From Arthrobacter frigidicola (GTDB lineage Bacteria; Actinomycetota; Actinomycetes; Actinomycetales; Micrococcaceae): DNA of 64,000 bases. Of this stretch, positions 42,137 to 54,265 are shown piece after piece (position 1 is the stretch's first letter; each line of letters starts with the position of its first letter). The stretch lies in NCBI GenBank assembly GCA_003602285.1, contig QZVU01000004.1:297976-361975 (forward strand), written 5' to 3'. The notes under the pieces are model-generated. The model ran no database searches, was not told the DNA's origin, and saw nothing but the letters and a program-made list of their open reading frames with translations. The translations under genes and the position numbers were made by a program.

Positions 42137-42164
42137 GAGTCCCGCCCCCTGCGCGGCGGGACTC
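42137..42164 (+). terminator. 10-bp hairpin after fprA
   Basis: GAGTCCCGCC (42137-42146) pairs perfectly with 42155-42164 around an 8-nt loop. No T-run. It ends 16 bp before the next start. Confidence 0.55.
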
Positions 42165-42180
42165 ATGATGTGGAGTGCCG

Positions 42181-43509
42181 ATGTCGCCGTTCCGACCGAC
42201 CTCCTCGGGGGACCTTACATCCCGAGTCGTGCAGCAGCGTGCCTTCGATGCGCACAGCGCGCTCGGCCGGGGCGATCCGCCCGAAGGCAGCCTCCGGCGC
42301 GTGGTTCACGACTCGTGGCTGCGGTCGATGGGCCACCTGTCGAACCCGGAGCACGCCGGTGCCCGCCTGTCATATACACCGGACGAGCTGGTGGCCTACC
42401 GGGAGAGCCACCCGCTGGCAGCCGTGATGCCCGTGATCGACCGGCTGCTCATCCAGCCCAGCCGGGACAGCGGGCTGCTGGTCGCCGTCGGCGACGAGCA
42501 CGGCAGGCTCCTGTGGGTGCACGGCGACCGTTCCTCGCTGCGCCGGGCCGAGGGCATGATGTTCATGGAGGGCGCCGACTGGTCGGAGGCCACCGTCGGC
42601 ACCAGCGCCCCCGGAACCGCGCTGGCCCTCGACAGCAGCGTCCAGATCGCCGGCGCCGAACACTTCAGCCCGCAGGCCCATCCCTGGAGCTGCACCGCGG
42701 TGCCGCTGCACGACCCCGATTCCGGCACCGTCCTCGGCGTCGTCGACATCACCGGAGCCTCCGACGCCGTCGCCGGGCACACCCTCTCCCTCGTCCAGGC
42801 GAGCGTTGCAGCCGCCGAGGCGCAGCTGACCATCCAGCGGCTGCGAAGCAGGCTCTCCCCGTCCCGCCGGCCCGCCGACCGGGGTGCCCCCCAGTCGCTC
42901 TACCGCAGCACCCTGCAGATCCTCGGCACCGACTATGGGCTGCTCCACGCCGAGGGCCGGGCGAGCGAACTGACGCTGCGCCACGCCGAACTCCTGGCCC
43001 TGCTCGCCATGCATCCCGAGGGCCTCAGCGCGGAACAGCTCGCCGTGATGGCCTACCCGGAGCACGCCTCGGTGACCACGGTCCGCGCGGAGATGCTGCG
43101 CCTGCGCAAGGCCCTCGGCCAGCACGGGGGCGCCCTGATGCCGGCGTCGCGGCCGTACCGGCTGCCGCAGGAACTCATCCTCGATGCGGTGCAGGTGCTG
43201 AACCACCTGCACCGGGGGTCGCACCTTCTGGCCCTGGGGATCTACAAGGGCCAGGTGCTTCCGCGCTCCCAGGCCCCGGCAATCACCCGCCTGCGCGGTG
43301 AGATCAGCTTTCTGCTGCGGGATGCCGTCCTCAACGACGGCGGGGCCGAGGCCCTGCTGCAGTACCTCCAGCTGCCCGAGGCCGAGTACGACGCCGACGC
43401 CTGGATGACGGCCCTGAAGGTGCTCCCCGCACGCTCCCCCCGCCGGTCGGCGGTCGTGGCCCACATCGAACGCCTCGAGCGGGAACTGGGCAGCGACTGG
43501 CACCGCTGA
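42181..43509 (+). CDS. GAF-domain regulator with C-terminal winged helix
   Basis: A 442-residue regulator. The N-terminal part resembles AcoR-type GAF regulators (HDSWLRSMGHLSNPEHAGA, LLVAVGDEHGRLLWVHGDRS, EGADWSEATVGTSAPGTALA, HPWSCTAVPLHDPDSGTVLG). It lacks an AAA+ or Fis domain. After about residue 245 comes a winged-helix-like segment (LTLRHAELLALLAMHPEGLS, AEQLAVMAYPEHASVTTVRA, EMLRLRKALG), as in SARP/OmpR-type activators. ATG 42181 has GGAG 5 nt upstream; GTG 42175 is an alternative. Placed 165 bp before an aldehyde dehydrogenase, it probably activates that gene. Confidence 0.85.
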   Translation: MSPFRPTSSGDLTSRVVQQRAFDAHSALGRGDPPEGSLRRVVHDSWLRSMGHLSNPEHAGARLSYTPDELVAYRESHPLAAVMPVIDRLLIQPSRDSGLLVAVGDEHGRLLWVHGDRSSLRRAEGMMFMEGADWSEATVGTSAPGTALALDSSVQIAGAEHFSPQAHPWSCTAVPLHDPDSGTVLGVVDITGASDAVAGHTLSLVQASVAAAEAQLTIQRLRSRLSPSRRPADRGAPQSLYRSTLQILGTDYGLLHAEGRASELTLRHAELLALLAMHPEGLSAEQLAVMAYPEHASVTTVRAEMLRLRKALGQHGGALMPASRPYRLPQELILDAVQVLNHLHRGSHLLALGIYKGQVLPRSQAPAITRLRGEISFLLRDAVLNDGGAEALLQYLQLPEAEYDADAWMTALKVLPARSPRRSAVVAHIERLERELGSDWHR

Positions 43510-43582
43510 CGCCCGGCCACCCGCCCGTGCGCCGGCCGTCCGTTCGCTCCCGCGCGGGCCGGGTGGAGGTCTCTGTAGCGGG

Positions 43583-43604
43583 CGGTGCAACGTCGGTGCA
43601 ACGT
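43583..43604 (+). promoter_or_regulatory. Tandem 11-bp repeat CGGTGCAACGT x2
   Basis: Two adjacent exact copies (43583-43593, 43594-43604) lie 71-92 bp upstream of the aldehyde dehydrogenase ATG. Helically phased direct repeats are a usual activator site; the GAF/winged-helix protein encoded upstream is the likely binder. Confidence 0.6.
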
Positions 43605-43674
43605 GCCGCGTCCTAGGCTCGGGGGCGTGGACGAAGGCGTCCACCGGAGTTTCCAACGCCCAAGGAGTTACACA

Positions 43675-45198
<1,524 letters not shown>

Positions 45199-45207
45199 GA
45201 ACGCGCC

Positions 45208-45639
45208 GTGACACTCGAAGCGTCGGTGGTGATCCCGGGGGAGGACTTCTCCCGGGTCGCCCTCACCCCGGAGGCCACCGAGCTGCTGCGCAAGCTCTGG
45301 GACCTTCACGGGCCGCTGATGTTCCACCAGTCCGGGGGCTGCTGCGACGGCTCCTCGCCGATGTGCTATCCGGAGGGGGAGTTCCTGACGGCCGAGGCGG
45401 ACATCCTTCTCGGCGTCCTCGACATCTCCGCCGGGGACGACGGCAGCTCCGCAGGGGGTGACGGCGGTGCCTCCGGTGAGGGCGGGAAGCCGATCGGTTT
45501 CTGGATGTCCCGGGAGCAGTTCGAGTACTGGAAGCACACCCACCTCACCGTGGATGTGGTGCCGGGGCGGGGGAGCGGCTTCTCGGTGGAGGCCCCCGAG
45601 GGCAAGCGGTTCCTCATCCGGTCGAGGCTGATGCCCTAG
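45208..45639 (+). CDS. DUF779 protein
   Basis: A 143-residue cytoplasmic protein of unknown function. The family signature HGPLMFHQSGGCCDGSSPMC, Y is clear, and the C-terminal part (GFWMSREQFEYWKHTHLTVD, SVEAPEGKRFLIRSR) fits. An Asp/Gly/Ser-rich low-complexity insert (GDDGSSAGGDGGASGEGG) sits in the middle. GTG 45208 is 9 bp after the aldehyde dehydrogenase stop. DUF779 genes regularly accompany aldehyde dehydrogenases of this type; the clustered Cys residues suggest metal binding or a chaperone-like role (inference). Confidence 0.88.
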   Translation: MTLEASVVIPGEDFSRVALTPEATELLRKLWDLHGPLMFHQSGGCCDGSSPMCYPEGEFLTAEADILLGVLDISAGDDGSSAGGDGGASGEGGKPIGFWMSREQFEYWKHTHLTVDVVPGRGSGFSVEAPEGKRFLIRSRLMP

Positions 45640-45669
45640 GGCACGGTCCCGGACAGCAGGGCGACCGAC

Positions 45670-45697
45670 GGGAGCCCCGGCAACGGCCGGGGTTCCC
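45670..45697 (+). terminator. 12-bp hairpin after DUF779 gene
   Basis: GGGAGCCCCGGC (45670-45681) pairs with GCCGGGGTTCCC (45686-45697) with one G.T pair and a 4-nt loop. It separates this operon from the convergent DinB gene. Confidence 0.65.
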
Positions 45698-45762
45698 GTT
45701 GGGTACCGGGGGCGCGACGCTGCGTGCCGCTTCGAACGTCACGCAGTCCTAAGCCGCCCTTC

Positions 45763-46326
45763 TCAATCAGGAGGATCCTGTCCGACGAGCCCGTCCACCG
45801 ACTCCCGGAGGAGGTCGGCGTGGCCGTTGTGGCGGGCATACTCCTCGATCATGTTCAGGAAGATGTAACGCAGGTTGGGAAGCTCGATGGTGGAATCGGA
45901 GGCGACGCTGCCCCGGCGGGCCGGGCCGCCCTCGGCCAGTGCCTCGGCGAACAGGGCGCGGGAGCGTGCCACGGCGTCGCGCCATCGTCCATACAGCTGT
46001 TCGGGGGACTCCCCGCCGGCCGTGCGCCAGTCCCAGTCGGGGTCGTTCTCCCAGTCGACGGCGTTCCACGGCGGGAGCTGTGCACGGCCATGCAGCCACT
46101 CGGTGGACATGTCGTCCTCGAAGCGGGCCAGATGCTTCAGCAGGCCGCCCAGCGTCATTGACGAGGGGCCGGCCGTCGCCCGCAGCCCGGCCGCATCCAG
46201 CCCGCCGGTCTTCCAGGCGAAGGTCGCCCGCTGGCGTTCCAGGAAGGCCAGCAGGGTCACGGCTTCGTTCCCGGCCATGGGCGGCCCAGGATCGGTCGAA
46301 GCTGTTGAAGCGGTCGAGTCGTTCAT
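45763..46326 (-). CDS. DinB-superfamily protein (DUF664-like)
   Basis: A 187-residue four-helix-bundle protein. The DUF664/DinB_2 pattern is seen in [40 protein letters not shown] and a C-terminal [25 protein letters not shown] with potential metal-ligand His residues ([11 protein letters not shown]). Such proteins are putative metal-dependent thiol (mycothiol/bacillithiol) transferases. ATG 46326 has GGAG 8 nt upstream. Divergent from pntA with a 194-bp gap that contains a 10-bp inverted repeat (46344 and 46456). Confidence 0.85.
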   Translation of the reverse strand: MNDSTASTASTDPGPPMAGNEAVTLLAFLERQRATFAWKTGGLDAAGLRATAGPSSMTLGGLLKHLARFEDDMSTEWLHGRAQLPPWNAVDWENDPDWDWRTAGGESPEQLYGRWRDAVARSRALFAEALAEGGPARRGSVASDSTIELPNLRYIFLNMIEEYARHNGHADLLRESVDGLVGQDPPD

Positions 46327-46520
46327 GGGGCGGCTCCATCGGTGGATTCCGGCTTCTAATCCGTGGCTTCCAATCGTTGCTCGGATGCAGCAGGATTTCC
46401 ATCCTTCGGTGGACGACCGTAACCGTCGACGGATACTGCCCCAACCGGTTGCCCTGCCGGAATCCGCCACCAAACCGGTCTCCGGACTTACACTTCCCTC
46501 AACACTCAATGAGGAGAGAC

Positions 46521-48071
46521 GTGACACGTATTGGCATCGTGGCCGAAATGGGCCAGGAGACGCGGGTGGCGGCAACGCCTGCCACGGTGAGGCAGCTGCT
46601 GGAACTGGGCTACGACGTCGTGGTCGAGAAGGGCGCGGGGGAGTCCGCCTCATTCCGGGATGACGCGTACACCGCCGCCGGCGCCGTCATCGGGGGCGCC
46701 ACCGAGGCGTGGGGCAGCGACGTGGTGCTGAAGGTGAACCCGCCCACCGGGGACGAGATCGACCGGCTGGCCGAGGGCGCGACCCTGATCGGCATGCTGA
46801 GTCCGGGCCTGCGGCCGGACCTGGTGGAGGCCCTGGCGGCGCGCCCGATCACCGCGCTCGCCCTGGATGCGGTGCCGCGGATCTCCCGGGCGCAGTCGAT
46901 GGATGTCCTCAGCTCGATGGCGAACATCGCCGGCTACCGGGCGGTCATCGAGGCCGCGCATGAGTTCGGCCGGTTCTTCACCGGGCAGGTGACCGCGGCG
47001 GGAAAGGTGCCGCCGGCCAAGGTCCTGGTGGCGGGGGCCGGCGTGGCCGGCCTCTCCGCGATCGGGGCCGCAAGCAGCCTCGGCGCGATCGTGCGCGCCA
47101 CGGACCCGCGGCCCGAGGTGGCCGATCAGGTGAAGTCCATCGGCGGAACCTACCTCCCGGTCGAGGTCGGCGAGGAAATGACGTCCTCCGACGGGTACGC
47201 CAGGGCCACCAGCGAGGCCTACAACGCCCGGGCGGCCGAGATCTACACCGAGCAGGCCCGCGAGGTGGACATCATCATCACCACCGCGCTCATCCCCGGA
47301 CGTCCCGCGCCGAGGCTGCTCACGGCGGCGGATGTGGCGGGCATGCGCCCGGGCAGCGTGGTCGTCGACATGGCGGCCGGGCAGGGCGGGAACGTCGAGG
47401 GCTCGGTCGCCGGGGAACGGGTGGTCACGGACAACGGCGTGGTGATCCTGGGCTACACGGATCTCCCGGCCCGCCTGCCGGCCCAGGCCTCCCAGCTGTA
47501 CGGGACGAACCTTTTGAATCTCCTGCGGCTCCTGACCAAGGACAAGGACGGGCAGCTGAGGATCGACGTCGACGACGTGGTGCAGCGCTCGGTCACGGTG
47601 GTGCGGAACGGGGAGAAGACCTGGCCGCCGCCACCGGTCCAGGTCTCCGCGGCCCCGGCCGCCCGCGCGGAGGGGCCCACGGCCGCAACCACCGCGGCGA
47701 AGCCGGGACTCAGCGCTGCCGCCAAGGCCGGCCTTCTCGCTGCCGGCATCGCGGTGCTGTTCCTGGTCAACGCCGTGGCAGCGGCGCCGCTGCCGCAGCA
47801 CTTCACGGTGCTGATGCTCTCGGTTGTGGTGGGCTTCTACGTGATCGGGAAGGTCCACCACGCCCTGCACACACCGCTGATGTCGGTCACGAACGCCATC
47901 TCGGGAATCATCGTGATCGGGGCGCTGCTCCAGGTCACGTCGGAGGACCCCCTGGTGCAGGTCCTTGCCGCCGCCGCGGTCCTGCTGGCGAGCATCAACA
48001 TCTTCGGCGGGTTCGCCGTCACCCGGCGCATGCTTGGAATGTTCACCCGCGGCGATCGGTCACGACCATGA
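46521..48071 (+). CDS. pntA: NAD(P) transhydrogenase alpha subunit PntA
   Basis: A 516-residue subunit with the NAD-binding dI domain ([71 protein letters not shown]) and a C-terminal membrane dII part of four TM helices (about residues 410-510), as in E. coli PntA. The enzyme couples hydride transfer between NADH and NADP+ to proton translocation. GTG 46521 follows GAGGAG. pntB starts in or just after its stop. Confidence 0.94.
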   Translation: MTRIGIVAEMGQETRVAATPATVRQLLELGYDVVVEKGAGESASFRDDAYTAAGAVIGGATEAWGSDVVLKVNPPTGDEIDRLAEGATLIGMLSPGLRPDLVEALAARPITALALDAVPRISRAQSMDVLSSMANIAGYRAVIEAAHEFGRFFTGQVTAAGKVPPAKVLVAGAGVAGLSAIGAASSLGAIVRATDPRPEVADQVKSIGGTYLPVEVGEEMTSSDGYARATSEAYNARAAEIYTEQAREVDIIITTALIPGRPAPRLLTAADVAGMRPGSVVVDMAAGQGGNVEGSVAGERVVTDNGVVILGYTDLPARLPAQASQLYGTNLLNLLRLLTKDKDGQLRIDVDDVVQRSVTVVRNGEKTWPPPPVQVSAAPAARAEGPTAATTAAKPGLSAAAKAGLLAAGIAVLFLVNAVAAAPLPQHFTVLMLSVVVGFYVIGKVHHALHTPLMSVTNAISGIIVIGALLQVTSEDPLVQVLAAAAVLLASINIFGGFAVTRRMLGMFTRGDRSRP

Positions 48072-48109
48072 CCCCGGCAGCAGCAGCAACACTATCGAGG
48101 AGTGGAGAC

Positions 48110-49588
48110 GTGTCGAATACCGTTGCCGGGCCGTTCACCGCAGAGTCCGTTGCGGGCGCGGCCTACATCGTCGCGGCCCTGCTGTTCATCCTCAGCCTCG
48201 CCGGGCTGAGCAGGCACGAGAAGGCCCGGGCAGGCGTCCTCTACGGCATCGCCGGCATGGCGCTCGCGCTGGCGGCCACCATCTGGCTGACCCTGGAGGG
48301 CGTCCTGGGCACGGCGCGGGGCTCGACCGGCCTGGTCCTGCTCGCCGCCGCCGTCCTGATCGGCGGCGGCATCGGGCTCTGGCGCGCCCGTGTCGTGGAA
48401 ATGACCGGCATGCCCGAACTCATCGCCCTGCTCCACAGCTTCGTCGGCCTTGCCGCCGTCCTGGTCGGCTGGAACGGGCACCTCCAGGCCCCTGCCCTGG
48501 CCGGGGACCTGATGGCGGTTCACCATGCCGAGGTGTTCATCGGCGTGTTCATCGGTGCAGTGACGTTCACCGGGTCGATCGTCGCGTTCCTCAAACTCTC
48601 CGCCCGGATGAAGTCGGCCCCGCTGATGCTGCCGGGGAAGAACGCCATCAACCTCGGCGCCCTTGCCGCGTTCGTCGCCTTGACCGTCTGGTACGTCAAC
48701 GACTCCCGGTTGGAGCTGCTCATCGCCGTCACAGTGCTCGCCTTCGGGCTGGGCTGGCACCTCGTGGCATCCATCGGGGGCGGGGACATGCCCGTCGTCG
48801 TCTCGATGCTCAACAGCTACTCCGGCTGGGCCGCGGCCGCGGCGGGGTTCCTGCTGAACAACGACCTGCTCATCATCACCGGTGCCCTGGTCGGATCCTC
48901 CGGCGCCTACCTTTCCTACATCATGTGCCGGGCGATGAACCGCTCGTTCATCTCCGTGATCGCCGGTGGGTTCGGCATCGCTCCACCCTCAACGACGGAC
49001 GTCGAGCAGGGCGAATACCGCGAAATCACGGCCCGGCAGACCGCCGAACTGCTCCTCGACGCCTCGAGTGTGGTGATCACCCCCGGATACGGCATGGCAG
49101 TGGCCCAGGCCCAGTACCCGGTGGCCGAACTGGCCCACCAGCTGCGCGCCCGCGGGGTGAACGTTCGATTCGGCATCCACCCGGTCGCCGGACGCCTGCC
49201 TGGGCACATGAACGTCCTGCTCGCCGAGGCCCGGGTCCCCTACGACATCGTGCTGGAAATGGACGAGATCAACGACGACTTCGACGGGACCTCGGTGGTC
49301 CTCGTGATTGGGGCCAACGACACCGTGAACCCGGCCGCGGCCGAGGACCCCGGCAGCCCCATCGCGGGCATGCCCGTCCTGCGCGTCTGGGAAGCGGACA
49401 ACGTCGTCGTCTTCAAGCGCTCAATGGCAGCAGGTTACGCCGGCGTGCAGAACCCCCTGTTCTTCCGCGACAACACCTCGATGCTCTTCGGTGACGCCAA
49501 ACAACGCGTCGAGGACATCCTCCGCAGCCTTCCTGAGGACTCCTTGCCGTCCCCGCTGGCCGACTCCGCCGCACCCGGCCAGCACTGA
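48110..49588 (+). CDS. pntB: NAD(P) transhydrogenase beta subunit PntB
   Basis: A 492-residue membrane subunit with about nine TM helices ([20 protein letters not shown] onwards) and the cytoplasmic NADP-binding dIII domain ([77 protein letters not shown]). GTG 48110 is chosen for its GAGGAG upstream; an in-frame ATG at 48068 overlaps the pntA TGA (ATGA) and would add 14 residues. With PntA it supplies NADPH at the expense of the proton gradient. Confidence 0.94.
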   Translation: MSNTVAGPFTAESVAGAAYIVAALLFILSLAGLSRHEKARAGVLYGIAGMALALAATIWLTLEGVLGTARGSTGLVLLAAAVLIGGGIGLWRARVVEMTGMPELIALLHSFVGLAAVLVGWNGHLQAPALAGDLMAVHHAEVFIGVFIGAVTFTGSIVAFLKLSARMKSAPLMLPGKNAINLGALAAFVALTVWYVNDSRLELLIAVTVLAFGLGWHLVASIGGGDMPVVVSMLNSYSGWAAAAAGFLLNNDLLIITGALVGSSGAYLSYIMCRAMNRSFISVIAGGFGIAPPSTTDVEQGEYREITARQTAELLLDASSVVITPGYGMAVAQAQYPVAELAHQLRARGVNVRFGIHPVAGRLPGHMNVLLAEARVPYDIVLEMDEINDDFDGTSVVLVIGANDTVNPAAAEDPGSPIAGMPVLRVWEADNVVVFKRSMAAGYAGVQNPLFFRDNTSMLFGDAKQRVEDILRSLPEDSLPSPLADSAAPGQH

Positions 49589-49598
49589 GTCCGGTTCC

Positions 49599-49619
49599 GC
49601 GGGCCGAGCCACTGCCCGC
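49599..49619. terminator. Short hairpin between pntB and convergent TetR gene
   Basis: GCGGGC (49599-49604) pairs with GCCCGC (49614-49619), 9-nt loop. Weak, but it is located between two convergent stops. Confidence 0.35.
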
Positions 49620-49624
49620 AGGGG

Positions 49625-50266
49625 TCAGGTCTGCGGGAGGCCGCCGGGGACCAGCGCGCCGCGCGCCGCCCCCACCATGCCCTCGACAGCGCGGGCGAGG
49701 TGCACGCCGCGGTCGTTGACCCCGTCCCAGCGCACCAGCGCCTGGGCGTTCAGGCCGTCGATCATGCCCAGGATCTGCCAGGCGACGGACGCCGCGTCCG
49801 GGGTCTCGAACTGCCCCGTCGCGATTCCCGCCTCGACGACGTCCTGCAGCACCGCCTGCCAGGCGTCCATCTGGACGCGCACGCTGGCGGCGAGTGCCTC
49901 GTTCCGGCGGCCGAGGGTCCAGGCCTCGACCCAGACCGCGGTCACGTCGAGGCGCGCCCCGTCCAGCAGCGTGTCCAGGAGCAGGGCGAGCCGCTGCGGC
50001 GGGTCCGGGAGCCGGGCCAGCAGGGCGGCGACCTCCGCCGTTTCGGCCGCGACGATGGTGGCGAAAGTGTCCGCCACGAGCGCGTCGACGTTGGGCTGGT
50101 AGTGCGCGACGAGGCCGGAGGCCACGCCGACCCGCGCCGCCACACTACGCAGCGTGATCGCGGCAAGGCCCCGCTCCAGGGCCAGTTCCCGGGCGGCTTC
50201 GGCGATTTCGGCGGCGCGCTCGGACGGTGCTTTCCGGGCCGCGCGCCTCGGGGGAGTGCTTGACAT
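49625..50266 (-). CDS. TetR-family regulator (BetI-like) of agmatine locus
   Basis: A 213-residue repressor. HTH: LALERGLAAITLRSVAARVG, VASGLVAHYQPNVDALVADT, with the AHYQPNVDAL pattern seen in BetI-like TetRs. ATG 50266 is preceded by an in-frame GTG (50269); TAGACT lies 5-8 nt upstream on the reverse strand. Divergent from agmatine deiminase. An 18-bp palindrome (50298-50315) between them is the probable operator, so the deiminase-amidase operon is likely under its repression. Confidence 0.88.
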   Translation of the reverse strand: MSSTPPRRAARKAPSERAAEIAEAARELALERGLAAITLRSVAARVGVASGLVAHYQPNVDALVADTFATIVAAETAEVAALLARLPDPPQRLALLLDTLLDGARLDVTAVWVEAWTLGRRNEALAASVRVQMDAWQAVLQDVVEAGIATGQFETPDAASVAWQILGMIDGLNAQALVRWDGVNDRGVHLARAVEGMVGAARGALVPGGLPQT

Positions 50267-50297
50267 CACGCTTCAGTCTAAAGTAGTTTTCAACTCT

Positions 50298-50315
50298 ATT
50301 GATCACTTGATCAAT
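50298..50315. promoter_or_regulatory. Palindromic operator ATTGATCA-CT-TGATCAAT
   Basis: Perfect 8-2-8 palindrome, AT-rich, in the 133-bp divergent region: 32 bp from the TetR start and 85 bp from the deiminase start. Confidence 0.75.
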
Positions 50316-50399
50316 AACAGGATGTGCAGTGCCGCCGCAGAACCGCCGAGGGCCCTCCGGCCCGGCGCCGGACGGCCGCACGGGAGTAAGGAGCCGCAA

Positions 50400-51443
50400 A
50401 TGGCCTGGAGGATGCCGGCAGAGACCGCACCCCACGAACGCACCTGGATGGCGTTCCCCCGGGCGGGGCTGACCCTTGGCCCGGACGCCGCGTCGGCGGC
50501 CGAAGCCTACGCGGCGTGGACTGCCGTCGCACACGCGGTCGCCGAATTCGAACCGGTCACCATGGCGGTCGACCCCAGCGAAATGGTGCGGGCCCGGAAC
50601 CTGCTCGGCAGCGGCATCGAGCTCCACGAAGTTCCCCTCGACGAGTTCTGGATGCGCGACGTCGGGCCGACCTTCGTGCTCGACGACGGGCGCCCCGGCG
50701 TCCTCGGTGCGGTGGACTGGACCTTCAACGGCTGGGGCGCCCCTGCCTGGTCCGAATGGGAGAAGAGCGCGGAGATGGCCCGCGTGGTCGCCGCGCAGAG
50801 CGGCGCCGAGCTCATCAGCTCGATGCTCGTCAACGAGGGCGGGGCGATCCACGTCGACGGCGCCGGGACGGTCCTCGTCACCGAGACGGTCCAGCTGGAC
50901 CCGGGCCGGAACCCCTACGCGGACAAGGCGCGCGTCGAGGCGGAGCTGGCGCGCACCATCGGCGCCACGAAGACCATCTGGGTGCCCCGCGGCCTCACGC
51001 GCGACTACGAGGACCTCGGTACCCGCGGCCACATCGACATGGTTGCCACCCTGCCCTCGCCCGGCCGGGTCCTGCTCCACCTCCAGGCCGACCCCGGGCA
51101 CCCCGACTTCGAGGTCAGCCGCACCCTGACGGCCTTCTTTGAGACCCAGACCGACGCCGCAGGCAAGCCCTTCGAGATCCTCCCGCTGCCGGCACCCGCC
51201 ACGCTGCGCGACAGCGAAGGGTTCGTGGACTGGAGCTACGTCAACCATCTCGTGGTCAACGGCGGCGTGATCGCCTGCGGCTACGGGGAAGACCGGGCCG
51301 ACGCGCTGGCCGCGGAGATCCTCGCGGAGGCCTACCCCGGACGGCGGGTGGTGACCGTCGACGCCCGGCCGATCCTGGCCCGCGGCGGAGGCATTCACTG
51401 CATCACCCAGCAGCAGCCGGCACTGGGCGGAGGGAACGCCTGA
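50400..51443 (+). CDS. aguA: Agmatine deiminase
   Basis: A 347-residue guanidino-group-modifying enzyme (PAD/AguA family) that converts agmatine to N-carbamoylputrescine and NH3. Signatures: MPAETAPHERTWMAFPRAG, DEFWMRDVGPTFV, LVNEGGAIHVDGAGTVLVTE, TRGHIDMVA and the catalytic Cys in ARGGGIHCITQQQP. ATG 50400 follows TAAGGAG. Its TGA shares one base with the amidase ATG (TGATG). The usual partner AguB (nitrilase-fold N-carbamoylputrescine amidohydrolase) is absent; an amidase-signature enzyme takes its place. Confidence 0.93.
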   Translation: MAWRMPAETAPHERTWMAFPRAGLTLGPDAASAAEAYAAWTAVAHAVAEFEPVTMAVDPSEMVRARNLLGSGIELHEVPLDEFWMRDVGPTFVLDDGRPGVLGAVDWTFNGWGAPAWSEWEKSAEMARVVAAQSGAELISSMLVNEGGAIHVDGAGTVLVTETVQLDPGRNPYADKARVEAELARTIGATKTIWVPRGLTRDYEDLGTRGHIDMVATLPSPGRVLLHLQADPGHPDFEVSRTLTAFFETQTDAAGKPFEILPLPAPATLRDSEGFVDWSYVNHLVVNGGVIACGYGEDRADALAAEILAEAYPGRRVVTVDARPILARGGGIHCITQQQPALGGGNA

Positions 51444-53164
51444 TGGCCCGGTTCGACGTCGTCGAGGCTTCCATGGCGCAGCTGCGCGCCGCCCTGGAAT
51501 CCGGGGAGACGAGCAGCGAGGACCTCACTCGGGCCTACCTCGAGCGGATCGAGGCGTACGACCGGGGCGGCCCCCGGCTGAACGCGGTGGTGGTGTCCAA
51601 CCCGCAGGCCCTGGACGACGCCCGTGCCTCCGACGAACGGCGGGCCCGCGGCGCCGTGCTTGGTCCACTGGACGGCATCCCTTACACCGCCAAGGACAGC
51701 TACCTGGCCAGGGGGCTCACGGCCGCGGCCGGCTCCCCGGCCTTCGAGCACCTCACCGCGCAGCGCGACGCCTTCACCATCGAACGCCTCCGGGGTGCCG
51801 GCGCGGTCCTGATCGGGCTGACGAACATGCCCCCGATGGCCAACGGCGGCATGCAGCGCGGACTCTACGGGCGTGCCGAAAGCCCCTACAACGCCGAGTA
51901 CCTGACCGCGGCCTTCGCCTCGGGATCCTCGAACGGCTCGGGCACGGCGACCGCGGCGAGCTTCGCGGCCTTCGGCCTCGGCGAGGAAACCTGGTCCAGC
52001 GGACGGGCGCCGGCGTCAAACAACGCCCTGTGCGCCTACACGCCCTCCCGGGGAATGATCTCGGTGCGCGGCAACTGGCCGCTGGTGCCCACCATGGACG
52101 TGGTCGTTCCGCACACCCGCTCCATGGCGGACCTGCTCGAGCTGCTCGACGTGATCGTCACCGACGATTCCGAGACCCGCGGCGACTTCTGGCGCGCCCA
52201 GCCGTGGGTGGAGATCCCGCCCGTGTCGGCCCTGCGGCCGCCGTCCTACCCGGCGCTGGCCCCGGCAGGGCAGGAGGGCGCCCGGGCGGCGCTTGAAGGG
52301 CGGCGCTTCGGGGTGCCCCGCATGTACATCAACGCCGATCCGGAGGCCGGCACCGGCGACAGTCCGGGCATCGGCGGGCCCACCGGACAGCGCATCGAGA
52401 CGCGCCCCTCCGTGATCGCCCTCTGGGAGGCCGCACGCCGCGACCTTGAGGCGGCCGGCGCCGAGGTGGTGGAAGTCGACTTCCCGGTGGTCTCCAACTA
52501 CGAGGGAGACCGCCCCGGCGCCCCCACCCTCGCCACCCGCGGACTGGTCAGCCCCGACTATCTTGAGCGGGAGATCACCGACCTCTCGTCGTGGGCGTGG
52601 GATGACTTCCTGAAGGCCAACGGCGATCCGGCCCTCGACAGCCTGGCGGCGGTCGACGGCGCGGCGATCTTCCCGGCCCCCGAGGGTGCCCTGCCCGACC
52701 GCTACGAGGGGTTCGACGACGACATCGCCACCTACCCGGACCGCGTCCGCGACCATCCGGTGGAGTCTTTCCTGGCGATCCCGCACCTGGCCGAGGGCCT
52801 GCGCGGGCTCGAGGAAACCCGCCGCGTTGACCTTGAGGAGTGGATGGAGGCTCTCGGCCTCGACGCCGTCGTCTTCCCCGCGGCCGCCGACGCCGGACCG
52901 GCGGACATGGACGTCAATCCGGCCTCGGCCGACCTGGGGTGGCGCAACGGAGTCTGGGTCGCCAACGGCAACCTGGTGCCGAGGCATCTGGGCATACCGA
53001 CGGTGACCGTGCCGATGGGCACGATGGCCGATACCGGCATGCCGGTCGGCCTTACCTTCGCCGGCCGGGCCTACGACGACGCCGCCCTCCTGGGGCTCGC
53101 CGCCGCCTTCGAGGCCACGGGCCGGCGCCGCACGCCGCCGCCGAGGACCCCGCCGCTGGGCTGA
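51443..53164 (+). CDS. Amidase-signature family hydrolase
   Basis: A 573-residue Ser-Ser-Lys amidase. Catalytic Lys in GIPYTAKDSYLARG; Ser/Gly-rich region ASGSSNGSGTATAASFAAFG followed by EETWSSGRAPASNNALCAY, where the second Ser and the nucleophile should lie. Compared with the usual GGSSGGSA...TDTGGSIRIPA pattern it has several substitutions (e.g. TWSSGRAPAS), so the substrate pocket may differ. Translationally coupled to agmatine deiminase, which makes a carbamoyl-putrescine or related amide hydrolysis plausible but unproven. It is followed by a strong bidirectional hairpin. Confidence 0.88.
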   Translation: MARFDVVEASMAQLRAALESGETSSEDLTRAYLERIEAYDRGGPRLNAVVVSNPQALDDARASDERRARGAVLGPLDGIPYTAKDSYLARGLTAAAGSPAFEHLTAQRDAFTIERLRGAGAVLIGLTNMPPMANGGMQRGLYGRAESPYNAEYLTAAFASGSSNGSGTATAASFAAFGLGEETWSSGRAPASNNALCAYTPSRGMISVRGNWPLVPTMDVVVPHTRSMADLLELLDVIVTDDSETRGDFWRAQPWVEIPPVSALRPPSYPALAPAGQEGARAALEGRRFGVPRMYINADPEAGTGDSPGIGGPTGQRIETRPSVIALWEAARRDLEAAGAEVVEVDFPVVSNYEGDRPGAPTLATRGLVSPDYLEREITDLSSWAWDDFLKANGDPALDSLAAVDGAAIFPAPEGALPDRYEGFDDDIATYPDRVRDHPVESFLAIPHLAEGLRGLEETRRVDLEEWMEALGLDAVVFPAAADAGPADMDVNPASADLGWRNGVWVANGNLVPRHLGIPTVTVPMGTMADTGMPVGLTFAGRAYDDAALLGLAAAFEATGRRRTPPPRTPPLG

Positions 53165-53170
53165 ACGGCA

Positions 53171-53200
53171 CGGTGAACCGCTGAGCCGCTGAGCCGCGGC

Positions 53201-53214
<14 letters not shown>
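53171..53214. terminator. 17-bp perfect bidirectional hairpin
   Basis: CGGTGAACCGCTGAGCC (53171-53187) pairs exactly with 53198-53214; the loop (10 nt) repeats part of the arm. It sits between the convergent amidase and aldo/keto reductase genes and includes the reductase's last codons and stop. Confidence 0.75.
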
Positions 53215-54175
<961 letters not shown>

Positions 54176-54265
54176 CTCGACGCCTTTCGGTGAGGTTTCC
54201 CGGCAAGCCTAGACCGGAGCGGCGGGCCGGGTCTTCAGTCCACCTCCTCTCTGCCGGAATATTTC

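Noticed and set aside
46344-46465. Inverted repeat GGATTCCGGC (46344-46353 and 46456-46465) as operator pair in the DinB/pntA gap
   Set aside because: Arms are about 100 bp apart and no regulator gene is adjacent; it could be chance in GC-rich DNA.
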